From Nonomuraea typhae (lineage in GTDB: Bacteria > Actinomycetota > Actinomycetes > Streptosporangiales > Streptosporangiaceae), in assembly GCF_009760925.1 (NCBI RefSeq), contig NZ_VRLV01000012.1, forward strand, positions 186,001-250,000: 64,000 nucleotides of DNA, in the 5' to 3' direction. Positions 24,486-35,219 of the stretch are shown piece after piece. Positions within the stretch are counted from its first letter, which is position 1, and each line of letters begins with the position of its first letter. Under the pieces are notes generated by a model. The model saw nothing but the letters and a program-made list of their open reading frames with translations, ran no database searches and was not told the DNA's origin. Position numbers and translations under genes: made by a program.

Positions 24486-25808
24486 ATGGACCTGCAGAAG
24501 CGCCTGGACGAGGCCGCCGCCAAGCACGGCGTGCCCGGAGCCGCCATCGCCGTGTGGGCCGGCGGCGAACTGCACGAGGCCGCCACCGGCGTCGTCAACA
24601 AGAACACCGGCGTGGAGGCCACCCCCGACAGCGTCTTCCAGGTCGGCTCCACCACCAAGGTGTGGACCGCCGCCCTGGTCATGCAGCTCGTCGAGGAGGG
24701 CAAGCTCGACCTGGACCGGCCCGTCACCGACTACCTGCCGGAGTTCGGGCTGTCGTACGAGGCGGTGGTGACCGTACGGCAGCTGCTGTCGCACACCGGC
24801 GGCTTCGACGGCGACCTGTTCGAGGACACCGGGCGCGGCGACGACTGCGTGGACAAGTACCTGGCCTACCTGCACGGCGCCACGAAGGTGCACGAGCCGG
24901 GCGAGTTGTTCTCCTACTGCAACTCCGGCTTCGTCGTCCTCGGCGCGCTGGCCGCCCGGCTGCGCGGCACCACGTGGGAGCAGGCCATGCGCGAGCACCT
25001 GCTCACCCCGCTGGGCGCCACGCAGGCGGCGATGTTCGGGGAGGAGGCCGTGCTGTTCCGCGCCTCGGCCGGGCACGTCGGCCCCGAGCGGGACGTCTTC
25101 CCCACCTGGCAGATGCCCCGCTCCAACGCCGCCGCCGGGTCCACGCTCTGCCTGGCCCCGCGCGAGCTGGTCCGCTTCGGGCGCATGGTGCTCGCGGGCG
25201 GGCTGGCCGAGGACGGCACCCGGGTACTGTCGGCCGGGAGCGTCGCCGCCATGCGCGAGCCGCAGATCGAGGTGCCGACCGTGCCCGGTCTGTTCGCCAG
25301 CGCGTGGGGGCTCGGCTTCGAGCTGTTCGACTGGGGCGCGATCGGGCACGACGGCGGCACGATCGGGCAGAGCACGTTCTGGCGGATCGTGCCGGGCAGC
25401 GACGTCGTGCTCGCGATGACCGGCAACGGCGGCGACGTCATGGGCCTCATCGAGGACCTGGCGATGGCCGTGCTGAGGGAGACGACCGGGCTGGACATCC
25501 CGGGGCTGCCGCTTCCCCCCGCCGAGCCGGTCGCCGTGGACGCCGCGCCGTACACCGGGACCTTCGCCGGGCCGATGGTGTCGATGGAGGTCGCCGCCGC
25601 GGACGGCGGGCTGGAGATCACCCTGATCCCCGGCGAGACGGCCCTGAACATGGGCATGTCCCGCACCACCAAGAGGTACGTCCACCTCGGCGACCACGAC
25701 TTCGTCGCCGAAGAGGCCGAGGGCGGCATGCACGCGACCGTCACGTTCGTGATGCGCGACGGGGTCGCCGCCTACCTGCACAACAGCCGGGCGGTGGCGC
25801 GTGCGTGA
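24486..25808 (+). CDS. serine hydrolase, class C beta-lactamase fold, 440 aa
   Basis: STTK (VGSTTKVWTA), YCN (FSYCNSGF) and HDGGT occupy the three active-site motif positions. It is about as long as the preceding protein and is clearly its duplicate (shared GDLF-x-DTGRGDDCV-x-KY and YCNSGF). No export signal is seen. It overlaps the next start by 8 bases. Confidence 0.85.
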   Translation: MDLQKRLDEAAAKHGVPGAAIAVWAGGELHEAATGVVNKNTGVEATPDSVFQVGSTTKVWTAALVMQLVEEGKLDLDRPVTDYLPEFGLSYEAVVTVRQLLSHTGGFDGDLFEDTGRGDDCVDKYLAYLHGATKVHEPGELFSYCNSGFVVLGALAARLRGTTWEQAMREHLLTPLGATQAAMFGEEAVLFRASAGHVGPERDVFPTWQMPRSNAAAGSTLCLAPRELVRFGRMVLAGGLAEDGTRVLSAGSVAAMREPQIEVPTVPGLFASAWGLGFELFDWGAIGHDGGTIGQSTFWRIVPGSDVVLAMTGNGGDVMGLIEDLAMAVLRETTGLDIPGLPLPPAEPVAVDAAPYTGTFAGPMVSMEVAAADGGLEITLIPGETALNMGMSRTTKRYVHLGDHDFVAEEAEGGMHATVTFVMRDGVAAYLHNSRAVARA

Positions 25809-26643
25809 GATCTTCGACGCGGCCGGGGTGCGCGGCTTCGTGCACGCGCGGGACGTGGACGATCCGGCGGCCGAGGTCGGCCTCGACGCCGGCGCGCCGG
25901 TCGTGCTGGCCTCGGTGTTCAAGATCCCGATCGTGCTGGAGTACGCGCGGCAGGCGGCCAAGGGCGAGCTGGAGCGCACCGAGCGGCTCACCGTCACCGC
26001 CGCCGACAAGGACGGCGGGATCGGCACCTCCGGGCTGGCCGACGACGTCTCGCTGACGCTGCGCGACCTGGCCCACCTCACGCTCACGCTGAGCGACAAC
26101 GCCGCGACCGACGTGCTCCTGCGCCGGGTCGGGCTGGATCGGGTGCACGCCACGCTGGCGGAGCTCGGGCTGCCCCGCACCCGGCTCATCGGCGGCTGCG
26201 CGGAGTTGTTCGACCAGGTCAGGCAGGAGCTCGGCGGCGCCGACCTGGAGAACCTCACCGAGGCCCAGATCAGGCCGCTGGCCGTGCGCGACCCCGAGCG
26301 CACCACCTCCAGCACGCCCCGCGAGATCACCGCGCTGCTCAGCCTCATCTGGCGCGACGAGGCCGGTCCGGCGGAGGCGTGCGCGGAGGTGCGGCGCATC
26401 ATGGGGCAGCAGGTGTGGCCGCACCGGCTCACCGCCGGCTTCGACGAGTCCGTCAAGGTCTCCGGCAAGACCGGGACGCTGTGGGGCGTGCGCAACGAGG
26501 CCGGTGTCGTGGAGTACCCCGACGGCAGGCGGTACGCCGTCGCGGTCTTCCTGCGCACCACCAAGCTCGGCCTGCGCGATCCGGCGGCCGACGCCGCCAT
26601 CGGCCGGGCGGCCCGGGTGGCGGTGGACCGGCTGCGGGTGTGA
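25801..26643 (+). CDS. class A beta-lactamase-fold serine hydrolase, 280 aa
   Basis: SVFK (LASVFKIPIV), SDN (TLSDNAATD) and KTG (SGKTGTLWG) are the three class A motifs in order. There is no signal peptide and the Glu166-type omega-loop motif is unclear, so a true beta-lactamase is doubtful; a D-stereospecific or amide hydrolase acting inside the cell is more likely. GTG at 25801 lies in the previous gene and its stop overlaps the PucR start (TGATG). Confidence 0.8.
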   Translation: MREIFDAAGVRGFVHARDVDDPAAEVGLDAGAPVVLASVFKIPIVLEYARQAAKGELERTERLTVTAADKDGGIGTSGLADDVSLTLRDLAHLTLTLSDNAATDVLLRRVGLDRVHATLAELGLPRTRLIGGCAELFDQVRQELGGADLENLTEAQIRPLAVRDPERTTSSTPREITALLSLIWRDEAGPAEACAEVRRIMGQQVWPHRLTAGFDESVKVSGKTGTLWGVRNEAGVVEYPDGRRYAVAVFLRTTKLGLRDPAADAAIGRAARVAVDRLRV

Positions 26644-28259
26644 TGACCGAGGTGACGTATGGTGAGCGGGTGATCGACCGCCCGCTCGCCAGCCTCGGGC
26701 GCATCCTGGTCGACCTCGGCTCGACCGTCATGGACGAGGTCGCCTCGCCGGGTGATCTCGGCATGGAGGTCACCGGGGTGCACATCTACGACCCGCTGGA
26801 CGAGCTGCTGGTCCCGCCGGGCGGCATCCTGCTGGCGATCGGCGTGCACGCGGCCGGTGACATCCGCGACCTGCTGTACCGGGCCCGGTCGGCGGCGGCG
26901 ATCGTGGTCAAGGTGCCGGTCGAGGTGGACGAGGGCGTGCGCGCCGCCGTCCTGGAGACCGGCGTGGCCGTGCTCGGGCTGACCCGCGCCGCCTCCTGGT
27001 CCCAGGTGGCGGCGCTGCTGCGTTCCCTGCTGTCGGAAGGCGACCTCGACGACCCGGGAGACGGGCCGCAGGACGACCTGTTCGCACTGGCCAACGCCAT
27101 CTGCGCGCTGCTGGACGCGCCGGTCACCATCGAGGACCGCTCCTCCCGGGTGCTGGCCTACTCCGGGCGGCAGGACGAGGCCGACCTCGGGCGGGTCGAG
27201 ACCGTCCTGGGCAGGCAGGTGCCCGAGCGCTACCGGCGCATGCTGGACGAGCGCGGCTTCTTCCGCAAGCTCTACCAGAGCCGCGACCCCATCTACATCG
27301 AGATGCAGGACGGCAGCCTCCACCGGACCGCCGTGGCCGTGCGCTCGGGCGACGAGATCCTCGGCTCGATCTGGGCCGCGGTGCGCGAGCCGCTGGACGA
27401 GCAGCGCCTGCGCGCCTTCTCCGACGCGGCGAAGATCGTCGCCCTGCAACTGCTGCGCGAGCGCGCGGGCGCCGACACCCAGCGCCGCCTGCGTGCCGAC
27501 CTGCTGTCCACCGTGCTTGCGGGCGGCTCCGACGCCGCCGAGGCCGCCGGCCGGCTGGGCATCGCCACCGAGCGGCTGTGTGTGCTGGCCGCCCAGCTCA
27601 CCGAGGTGCCCGACACCGATCCGGCGCGGGCCGAGAGCGAGCGCCAGCGCTTCTGCGACGCCTTCGCCCTGCACGTGGCCGCCATCCACCCGCGGGCCGC
27701 CGGCGCGCTCGTCGGCTCGGTGGCCTACGCGGTGCTCCCGCTCAACACCGGCGGCGAGGAGGAGGAACGCGCCGTCCGGGTCGCGCAGAGCTTCCTGGCC
27801 AGGGTCGGTGCCCGCTACCCGGCCAACGTCGGCGTCGGACGGCTGGCCGCCAGCCTCAACCAGGTCGCCCGATCGCGGGCCGACGCCGACCGGGCGCTGC
27901 GCGTGCTGCGCGCCCGCGGCACCTCCGGCCAGGCGGCCGGGTACACCGCCGTGCACTTCGAGTCGCTGCTCATGCAGGTGGCCGACGTCGTCATGGCCGA
28001 GGAACAGACGCCCACCGGCCCCTACCAGCGGCTGCTGGAACACGACGCCGAGCACGGCAGCGACCTCGTGGCCACCCTGCGCGCCTACCTGGACGCCTTC
28101 GGCGACGTCAACCTCGCCTGCGCCCAGGTGCACGTGCACGCCAACACCTTCCGCTACCGGCTCAAGCGGCTCGTCGAGATCAGCGGCCTGGACCTCGCCG
28201 ACTCCGACGCCCGGCTGACCGTCATGCTCCAGATGCGGATCTTCGGCTCCCAGCACTAG
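26643..28259 (+). CDS. PucR/CdaR-family transcriptional regulator, 538 aa
   Basis: The N-terminal PucR-like sensor domain (LGSTVMDEVASPGDLGMEV..DELLVPPGGILLAIG) is followed by a GGDEF-like middle and a C-terminal PucR helix-turn-helix: YQRLLEHDAEHGSDLVATL, YLDAFGDVNLACAQVHVHAN, FRYRLKRL. Such proteins sense metabolites and activate catabolic genes. It is translationally coupled to the hydrolases, so it probably controls this operon and the transporter that follows 97 bases later. Confidence 0.85.
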   Translation: MTEVTYGERVIDRPLASLGRILVDLGSTVMDEVASPGDLGMEVTGVHIYDPLDELLVPPGGILLAIGVHAAGDIRDLLYRARSAAAIVVKVPVEVDEGVRAAVLETGVAVLGLTRAASWSQVAALLRSLLSEGDLDDPGDGPQDDLFALANAICALLDAPVTIEDRSSRVLAYSGRQDEADLGRVETVLGRQVPERYRRMLDERGFFRKLYQSRDPIYIEMQDGSLHRTAVAVRSGDEILGSIWAAVREPLDEQRLRAFSDAAKIVALQLLRERAGADTQRRLRADLLSTVLAGGSDAAEAAGRLGIATERLCVLAAQLTEVPDTDPARAESERQRFCDAFALHVAAIHPRAAGALVGSVAYAVLPLNTGGEEEERAVRVAQSFLARVGARYPANVGVGRLAASLNQVARSRADADRALRVLRARGTSGQAAGYTAVHFESLLMQVADVVMAEEQTPTGPYQRLLEHDAEHGSDLVATLRAYLDAFGDVNLACAQVHVHANTFRYRLKRLVEISGLDLADSDARLTVMLQMRIFGSQH

Positions 28260-28356
28260 CCCGGCCGGAGTTTTCGTCTGCGCGCACGAAGAACCCGCGA
28301 CCAGCACGGACGAGGGTTGGGGACCACCCCCCACACGCTGCTCCCCGGAGTCCCGA

Positions 28357-29931
28357 ATGAAAAAAGTAGCGGCGCTCGCCTGCCTGGCCCTGTTCGCCTC
28401 CGCGTGCGGAGGCGGAACCGCCCAAGCGCCCTCTGGCCGGCCGGTCGCGGGCGGCACCTTCACCTACGCCATCCCCGCCGACCCCGGCGTGCTCGACCCC
28501 GCCATGGGAGTGCTGTCGGTCACCAACTCCGTCCTCGCCTTCGCCTACGACACGCTGGTCTCCGCCGGCAAGGACGGGAAGATCGTCCCAGGGCTGGCCG
28601 AGAAGTGGGAGGTCAAGCCGGACGCGGTCACCTTCACCCTGCGCAAGAACGTCACCTGCTCCGACGGCGCCAAGCTGACCGCCGCCGACGTGGCCCAGAA
28701 CGTCAACCACATCGCCGACCCGGCCACCAAGTCGCCCATCTACGGCGTGCTCGTGCCGGAGGGCATGAAGGCCACCGCCGACGACGCGGCCGGGACGGTC
28801 ACGCTGGCCACGCCCAAGCCGTTCTCGTTCATCCTGGAGAGCACGCTCACGCTCTTCATGGTCTGCGGCAAGGCGGTCAAGGACCGCTCGCTCATCGCCC
28901 GCGCCACCTCGGGCAGCGGCCCGTACGTGCTGAAGGAGGCCATGCCGGGCGACCACTACACCTTCGCCCTGCGCAAGGACTACGCCTGGGGCCCGAGCGG
29001 CGCCACGTCGAAGGACCTGCCGGAGAAGGTCGTGCTCAAGGTCGTGCCCAACGAGCAGACCGCCGCGAACCTGCTGGTGGCCGGGACCATCAACGGCGCC
29101 ACCTTCTACGGCGCCGACCGCACCCGCCTGGAGGCCACGCCCGGCCTCGGCAAGATGACCCCGATGGCGGGCAACGGCCAGTTCTTCTACCACCAGGGCG
29201 ACGACCGCCCCGGCAAGGACCCGGCCGTCCGCAAGGCGCTCACCCAGGCGGTCAACCTCAAGGAACTGGCCGGGATCGCCTCCAGCGGCACCGGCCGCCC
29301 GGCCACCGGACTGGTCCTGGAGCCCCGGCCGTGCAAGGGCGACACCGTCAGCGGCCACGTTCCCGCCTTCGACGCCGCCGCCGCTGCCGCCGGGCTCGAC
29401 GCGGCCGGCTGGAAGGCCGGTCCCGACGGCGTCCGGGTCAAGGACGGCAAGAAGCTGACCCTGCGCTACCTCTACGCCACCACCCGGGGCGCGGGTGTGC
29501 AGGCCGCCGCCGAGTACCTGGCCGCCGCCTGGAAGGCCGTCGGCGCCGAGGTCAAGCTCAACGGCGTGCTCGACACGAAGCTGGCCGAGTCGCTCAACGC
29601 CACCCAGGACTGGGACGTGGTCTGGCTGCCGATCGGCGTCACCCTGCCCTCGCAGCTCGTCGGCTTCCTGTCCGGCCCCGCCGCGCCCAAGGGCGCCAAC
29701 TTCGCCCATCTGAACAACGCCCGCTACGGCGAACTGGTCGCCCAGGCCGCGCTCAAGACGGGCCAGGAGGGCTGCAAGCTCTGGGAGCAGGCCGAGTCCG
29801 CGCTGTTCGCGGACGCCGACCTGATCCCGGTCACCGAGCTGACCGTGCTGGTGGCCACCAAGAACGCCACCTTCGAGACCATGGCCTCGCTCATCAACCC
29901 CACCTCCATCCGCCTCACCCAGGGAGGCTGA
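28357..29931 (+). CDS. peptide ABC substrate-binding lipoprotein (SBP_bac_5), 524 aa
   Basis: MKKVAALACLALFASAC is a lipoprotein signal with cleavage at ASA-C, so it is lipid-anchored outside the membrane. FTYAIPADPGVLDPA and VTFTLRKNVTCSDGAKLTAADV are typical of oligopeptide/dipeptide binding proteins. It follows the PucR gene and precedes the permease immediately (stop TGA, then GTG). The ligand is probably a peptide or peptide-like compound handled by the upstream hydrolases. Confidence 0.9.
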   Translation: MKKVAALACLALFASACGGGTAQAPSGRPVAGGTFTYAIPADPGVLDPAMGVLSVTNSVLAFAYDTLVSAGKDGKIVPGLAEKWEVKPDAVTFTLRKNVTCSDGAKLTAADVAQNVNHIADPATKSPIYGVLVPEGMKATADDAAGTVTLATPKPFSFILESTLTLFMVCGKAVKDRSLIARATSGSGPYVLKEAMPGDHYTFALRKDYAWGPSGATSKDLPEKVVLKVVPNEQTAANLLVAGTINGATFYGADRTRLEATPGLGKMTPMAGNGQFFYHQGDDRPGKDPAVRKALTQAVNLKELAGIASSGTGRPATGLVLEPRPCKGDTVSGHVPAFDAAAAAAGLDAAGWKAGPDGVRVKDGKKLTLRYLYATTRGAGVQAAAEYLAAAWKAVGAEVKLNGVLDTKLAESLNATQDWDVVWLPIGVTLPSQLVGFLSGPAAPKGANFAHLNNARYGELVAQAALKTGQEGCKLWEQAESALFADADLIPVTELTVLVATKNATFETMASLINPTSIRLTQGG

Positions 29932-30858
29932 GTGCTGCGCCATCTGGTGCGCTTCGTCGTGTCGCTGGGGGTGCTGCTGGTGGCGTCGTTCGCGATGATC
30001 CACCTCATCCCCGGCGACCCGGTGCGGGCCTCACTGGGCCCCGCGGCCCCGGCCGAGCTGGTCGCCTCCAGGACGGCCGCGCTCGGCCTGGACCGCCCGC
30101 TGCTCGAGCAGTTCACCACCTATGTCGGCCACCTGTTCACCGGCAACCTCGGCACCTCGTTCCTGACCGGCGAGCCCGTCGGCGAGGTCATCACCTCCCG
30201 GCTGCCCAACACGCTGGTCCTGGCCCTGCTGGCCACCGTGGTCGCCCTGCTGGCCGCCGTGCCGATCGGCATGTGGGCGGCGATCAGGACCGAGAACGGC
30301 CGCAACCGCGGCACCGAGGCCGCCTTCACCTCGGTGACCGGCACCGCCGTCGCCCTGCCCGAGTTCCTGTACGCCATCGGCCTGGTCACCGTCTTCGCCA
30401 TCGGCCTGGGCGTGTTCCCGCCCGCGGGCAAGGCCGGACCGGAGTCCTACGTGCTGCCCATCCTCGCCCTGGCCATCGGCCCCATCGCGATGATCGCGCG
30501 CATCTCCCGCGTGGAGACCCTGCGCGAGCTCGGCAAGGACTACGTACGGCTGGCCCGCGCCAAACGCCTGCCCGCGCCCAGGCTGTACCTGCGCCACGTG
30601 CTGCCGAACACGCTCACCGCGACCCTGACCCTGGGCGGACTGCTGCTGACCGCGCTGATCGCCGGCAGCGTGCTGGTGGAGTACGTCTTCGCCTGGCCCG
30701 GTCTCGGCCTCAAGATCGTCGAGTCGATCACGCAGAAGGACTACCCGGTCGCCCAGGGCGTGATCCTCGTCTACGGCGCCATCGTCCTGGTCGTCAACTT
30801 CGCCGTGGACGTGGTCCTCGGCGTGCTCGACCCGACCTCCTCCATCAAGGAGTCCTGA
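29932..30858 (+). CDS. peptide ABC permease (DppB type), 308 aa
   Basis: Six hydrophobic segments, the N-terminal LVRFVVSLGVLLVASFAMIH signature and the EAA-like loop ELGKDYVRLARAKRLP..HVLPNTLT are typical of DppB/OppB. GTG at 29932 abuts the previous stop. The stop overlaps the next ATG. Confidence 0.9.
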   Translation: MLRHLVRFVVSLGVLLVASFAMIHLIPGDPVRASLGPAAPAELVASRTAALGLDRPLLEQFTTYVGHLFTGNLGTSFLTGEPVGEVITSRLPNTLVLALLATVVALLAAVPIGMWAAIRTENGRNRGTEAAFTSVTGTAVALPEFLYAIGLVTVFAIGLGVFPPAGKAGPESYVLPILALAIGPIAMIARISRVETLRELGKDYVRLARAKRLPAPRLYLRHVLPNTLTATLTLGGLLLTALIAGSVLVEYVFAWPGLGLKIVESITQKDYPVAQGVILVYGAIVLVVNFAVDVVLGVLDPTSSIKES

Positions 30859-32666
30859 TGCCGCGCACTCCCTCCGCCGTCGTCTCGGCGGTGCTGGTCG
30901 CACTCATGGTGGTGCTGGCGATCATCGGCCCGCCCATCTGGGGCGCGGCCGCCGAGAAGATCGACGCCGCCGCCATCCTCCAGGGCGCCTCCGCCGCGCA
31001 CCCCCTCGGCACCGACAGCCTCGGCCGCGACCTGCTCGCCCGCGTGCTCGTGGCCGGGCGCTACTCGCTGGTGCTGGCCCTGGCCGCCACGCTCATCGGC
31101 GCGGCCATCGGCGTCGTGCTCGGCGCGCTGCCCTCCGTGCTGCCCCGGCGCGGCGCCCGCCTGGTCACCGGCACCGTCAACGCGCTGGTCGCCTTCCCCG
31201 GGCTGCTGCTGGCCATGTTCACCGCGGTCGTCTCCGGCATGGGCGCCCGCGGCGCCGTCCTGGGCATCGGCGTGGCCATCGCCCCCGGCTTCGCCCGGCT
31301 CACCCAGACGCTGGCCGCCTCCGTGGCCAGGGCCGACTACGTGCTGGCCGCCCGCATGCTCGGGCTGCCGCGCCACCTCGTCCTGTCGCGCCACGTGCTG
31401 CCGAACATCGCCGAGCCGCTCCTGCTCAACCTCACCCAGGCGCTCGGCGGCGCGCTGCTCGGGCTGGCCGGGATGTCGTTCCTCGGGCTGGGCGTGCAGC
31501 CGCCCGACTTCGACTGGGGGCGCCTGCTGTTCGACGGCTTCGGCCGCATCTACGTCACCCCCGAGGTCGCGATCGGGCCCGTCGTGGCCATCGCGCTGGC
31601 CGGGGTCGGGTTCAACCTGCTCGGGGACACCCTGGCCAGGCGGGCGGCGCGCACCGCCGTACCGGCTGGGCGGGCGCAGCCCGAGGCTCCTCCCGCGACG
31701 GACACGGCGGACGCGGCGGACCCCGAGGCCGTGCTGGAGGTGCGTGAGCTGACCGTCACCTTCCCGGGCGGCGTCACGCCCGTGCGCGGGTTGTCGCTCA
31801 CGGTACGGCCCGGCGAGATCGTCGGCATCGTCGGCGAGTCCGGCAGCGGCAAGAGCCTGACCGCGGCGGCGATCGGCGGCCTGGTGCCCTATCCGGGCGT
31901 CGTCACGCACGCCGCCCTGCGCCTGGGCGGGCGGGACATGGCCGGGCTCAGCCAGAAGGAGCTCGGCACCGGCCTGGCCATGGTCTTCCAGGACCCGATG
32001 GCCTCGCTCAACCCGGCGCTGCGGGTGGGCGGGCAACTGGCCGAGGTGGCCACCGTGCACCAGGGCGCCACCCGCGCCGAGGGCCTGCGCCTGGCCGTCG
32101 ACCGGCTCGGTCACGTCCATCTGCCGGAACCGGAGAAGCAGGCCCGCCGCCACCCGCACGAGCTGTCGGGCGGCATGCGGCAGCGCGCGGTGATCGCGAT
32201 GGGGCTCATGGGCAATCCCCAGCTGATCGTCGCCGACGAGCCGACGACCGCCCTGGACGTCACCGTGCAGCGGCAGATCCTGCGGCTGCTGCGCGAGGTC
32301 GTGGAGGAGAGCGGGGCGGCGGCGATGTTCATCTCGCACGACATCGCGGTCGTGGGGGAGCTGTGCGACCGGGTCGTGGTCATGTACGCCGGGCGGGTGG
32401 TCGAGGAACTGCCCGTGGCGTCGCTGGCCGAAGGGGCGGCCCATCCGTACACCCGGGCGCTGGTGGACTCGCTGCCCGACATGGAGACCGACCGGTCGCT
32501 GCCGCTGGCCAGCATCCCCGGCACCCAGCCGGCGCCCGCGCTGGTGGGGGAGGGGTGCGCCTTCGCCGGCCGGTGCCCGCTGGCGACGCCGCGGTGTGCC
32601 GTGGAGTTGCCGCCGCTCGTGGAGTACGGCAAGGCGCATCTGGTGGCCTGCTTGGAGGTTTCATGA
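30858..32666 (+). CDS. fused peptide ABC permease (DppC) and ATPase (DppD), 602 aa
   Basis: Residues 1-262 are a DppC permease (LGTDSLGRDLLARVL, VLAARMLGLPRHLVLSRHVL), joined by a Pro/Ala linker to an ABC ATPase domain: Walker A GESGSGKS near 326, Q-loop FQDPMAS, signature LSGGMRQR, Walker B LIVADEPTTALD, then the C-terminal GRCP-x6-RC oligopeptide-type motif. Bacterial Dpp systems normally encode these as separate proteins. The frame is open throughout, so this is a true fusion rather than a readthrough artifact. Confidence 0.85.
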   Translation: MPRTPSAVVSAVLVALMVVLAIIGPPIWGAAAEKIDAAAILQGASAAHPLGTDSLGRDLLARVLVAGRYSLVLALAATLIGAAIGVVLGALPSVLPRRGARLVTGTVNALVAFPGLLLAMFTAVVSGMGARGAVLGIGVAIAPGFARLTQTLAASVARADYVLAARMLGLPRHLVLSRHVLPNIAEPLLLNLTQALGGALLGLAGMSFLGLGVQPPDFDWGRLLFDGFGRIYVTPEVAIGPVVAIALAGVGFNLLGDTLARRAARTAVPAGRAQPEAPPATDTADAADPEAVLEVRELTVTFPGGVTPVRGLSLTVRPGEIVGIVGESGSGKSLTAAAIGGLVPYPGVVTHAALRLGGRDMAGLSQKELGTGLAMVFQDPMASLNPALRVGGQLAEVATVHQGATRAEGLRLAVDRLGHVHLPEPEKQARRHPHELSGGMRQRAVIAMGLMGNPQLIVADEPTTALDVTVQRQILRLLREVVEESGAAAMFISHDIAVVGELCDRVVVMYAGRVVEELPVASLAEGAAHPYTRALVDSLPDMETDRSLPLASIPGTQPAPALVGEGCAFAGRCPLATPRCAVELPPLVEYGKAHLVACLEVS

Positions 32667-33349
32667 AATTCACTGATGTGACGGTGCGGTTCTCTTCCTT
32701 CACCGCGGTCGACTCCGTCAGCCTCGAGGTGCCGCCCGGCGGCATCGTGGGTCTCGTCGGCGAGTCGGGCTCGGGCAAGTCCTCCCTGGCCAAGGCGGTC
32801 TGCGGGCTGGTGCCGTACACCGGGGCCATCACCGGCGCCGACCGCGTCCAGATGGTCTTCCAGGACCCCTACGCCTCCCTCGACCCGCGCATGAAGGTCG
32901 GCGACTCCGTCGCGGAAGGACTGCTCGGCCTGCCCCGGTCCACCCGCGCCGCCGAAGTGGACCGCCTGCTCGGCCTCGTCTCCCTGCCCGCCGGCCTGGC
33001 CGCCCGCTACCCCCGCGAGCTGTCCGGCGGGCAGCGCCAGCGCGTGGCCATCGCCCGCGCGCTCGGCGCCCGCCCCGGGCTGCTCGTGGCCGACGAGATC
33101 ACCAGCGCCCTGGACGTCTCCGTCCAGGGGGCGGTGCTCAACCTCATCAAATCCCTGCGCGAGACGCTGGGGCTGTCGATCCTGTTCATCTCGCACAACC
33201 TCGCGGTGGTCCGGTACGTCTGCGACACCGTGGCCGTCATGCACCGGGGGCGCATCGTCGAACACGGCCCCGCCGACACGCTGGCCTCCCGGCCCGCCCA
33301 CGACTACACCAGGACGCTGCTGGAGGCGGTGCCGCGGTTGCGGCGCTGA
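32663..33349 (+). CDS. peptide ABC ATPase (DppF type), 228 aa
   Basis: Walker A GESGSGKSS, Q-loop MVFQDPYASLDPRM, signature ELSGGQRQR and Walker B LLVADEITSALD are present. It is shorter than usual (about 230 against 300-330 residues) because the C-terminal oligopeptide motif is absent, though its partner domain keeps it. ATG at 32663 overlaps the previous stop. It ends 7 bases from a convergent gene. Confidence 0.85.
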   Translation: MKFTDVTVRFSSFTAVDSVSLEVPPGGIVGLVGESGSGKSSLAKAVCGLVPYTGAITGADRVQMVFQDPYASLDPRMKVGDSVAEGLLGLPRSTRAAEVDRLLGLVSLPAGLAARYPRELSGGQRQRVAIARALGARPGLLVADEITSALDVSVQGAVLNLIKSLRETLGLSILFISHNLAVVRYVCDTVAVMHRGRIVEHGPADTLASRPAHDYTRTLLEAVPRLRR

Positions 33350-33356
33350 CCCGCGG

Positions 33357-34412
<1,056 letters not shown>

Positions 34413-35219
34413 CTAACCCTTCACCGACCCTGACGTGAGCCCGCTGACGATCCTGCGCTGGACCAGCAGGAAGAAGACGATGGCCGGCACCGTGAAGATC
34501 AGGGCGGCGGTCATCACCGTGCCGAGCGGCGTGACGAACTCGCCGACGTAGGAGGCCAGGCCCTTGGACGCGGGCCACTTCTCCTTGTCGACCATGAACG
34601 TGCTGGCGAACAGGAACTCGTTCCACCCGTCGAAGAACGTGATGACGGCCGCCGCCGCCACCGACGGCATCACCAGCGGGAGGATGATCTGCGGGAGCAT
34701 CGCGTACTGCGGGCAGCCGTCGACCCGCGCCGACTCCTCGATCTCGATCGGGATCCTGTCCATCGCGCTCTTCATGATCCATACGGCGACGGGCATCGCG
34801 AAGGCCGTGTTGGCGAGCACGAGCCCGCCCAGGTCGTTGAGCAGCCCGACCACCAGGAAGATCGCGTAGAGCGGCACCACGACGAGCGCCTCGGGCAGCA
34901 TCTGCGTGGCGAACAGGGCGAAGCCGAACAGCCCCTTCCCGCGGAACCGGTAGCGAGAAAGGGCATAACCGGCCAGTACGGCCAGCACCAGGCTCAGCAG
35001 CGTCGTGCCGAAGGCGACGAACGCGCTGTTGGTCAGCCAGCCGAGCATCGGCCCGAGCGCCCCGAGGTCCAGCCCGCCGGGGTCGGGCACCAGCGGCGGC
35101 GAGCCGGAGAAGATCTCCTCGGTGGTCCGCGTGGCCGTCGTGAGCATCCAGTAGAGCGGGAAGCCCGCGCCGATCACCAGCACGAGAACCGCGAGGAAAC
35201 GCAGGATCCTGCCGATCAC
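34413..35219 (-). CDS. sugar ABC permease (UgpE/MalG type), 268 aa
   Basis: Six membrane helices and the EAA loop EIEESARVDGCPQYAMLPQIILPL are typical of the second carbohydrate permease. The last residues (RRIVSGLTSGSVKG) match the MalG-type end. GTG at 35219 overlaps the upstream stop (GTGA). Confidence 0.9.
   Translation of the reverse strand: MIGRILRFLAVLVLVIGAGFPLYWMLTTATRTTEEIFSGSPPLVPDPGGLDLGALGPMLGWLTNSAFVAFGTTLLSLVLAVLAGYALSRYRFRGKGLFGFALFATQMLPEALVVVPLYAIFLVVGLLNDLGGLVLANTAFAMPVAVWIMKSAMDRIPIEIEESARVDGCPQYAMLPQIILPLVMPSVAAAAVITFFDGWNEFLFASTFMVDKEKWPASKGLASYVGEFVTPLGTVMTAALIFTVPAIVFFLLVQRRIVSGLTSGSVKG

Noticed and set aside
25801..26643. Class A-like hydrolase as a true beta-lactamase
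   Set aside because: It lacks a signal peptide and a clear Glu166 loop, and it sits in a peptide-use operon.
24417..28463. A very long leftward open frame (over 1300 codons) opposite the hydrolase genes
   Set aside because: High-GC coding DNA keeps the antisense frame open. The rightward genes have complete motifs, coupled starts and stops, so this is a shadow.
28317..32666. One continuous rightward frame of 1449 codons spanning the peptide transporter
   Set aside because: Its first part overlaps the binding protein and DppB genes in another frame. The real gene begins at ATG 30858, where the permease motifs start.
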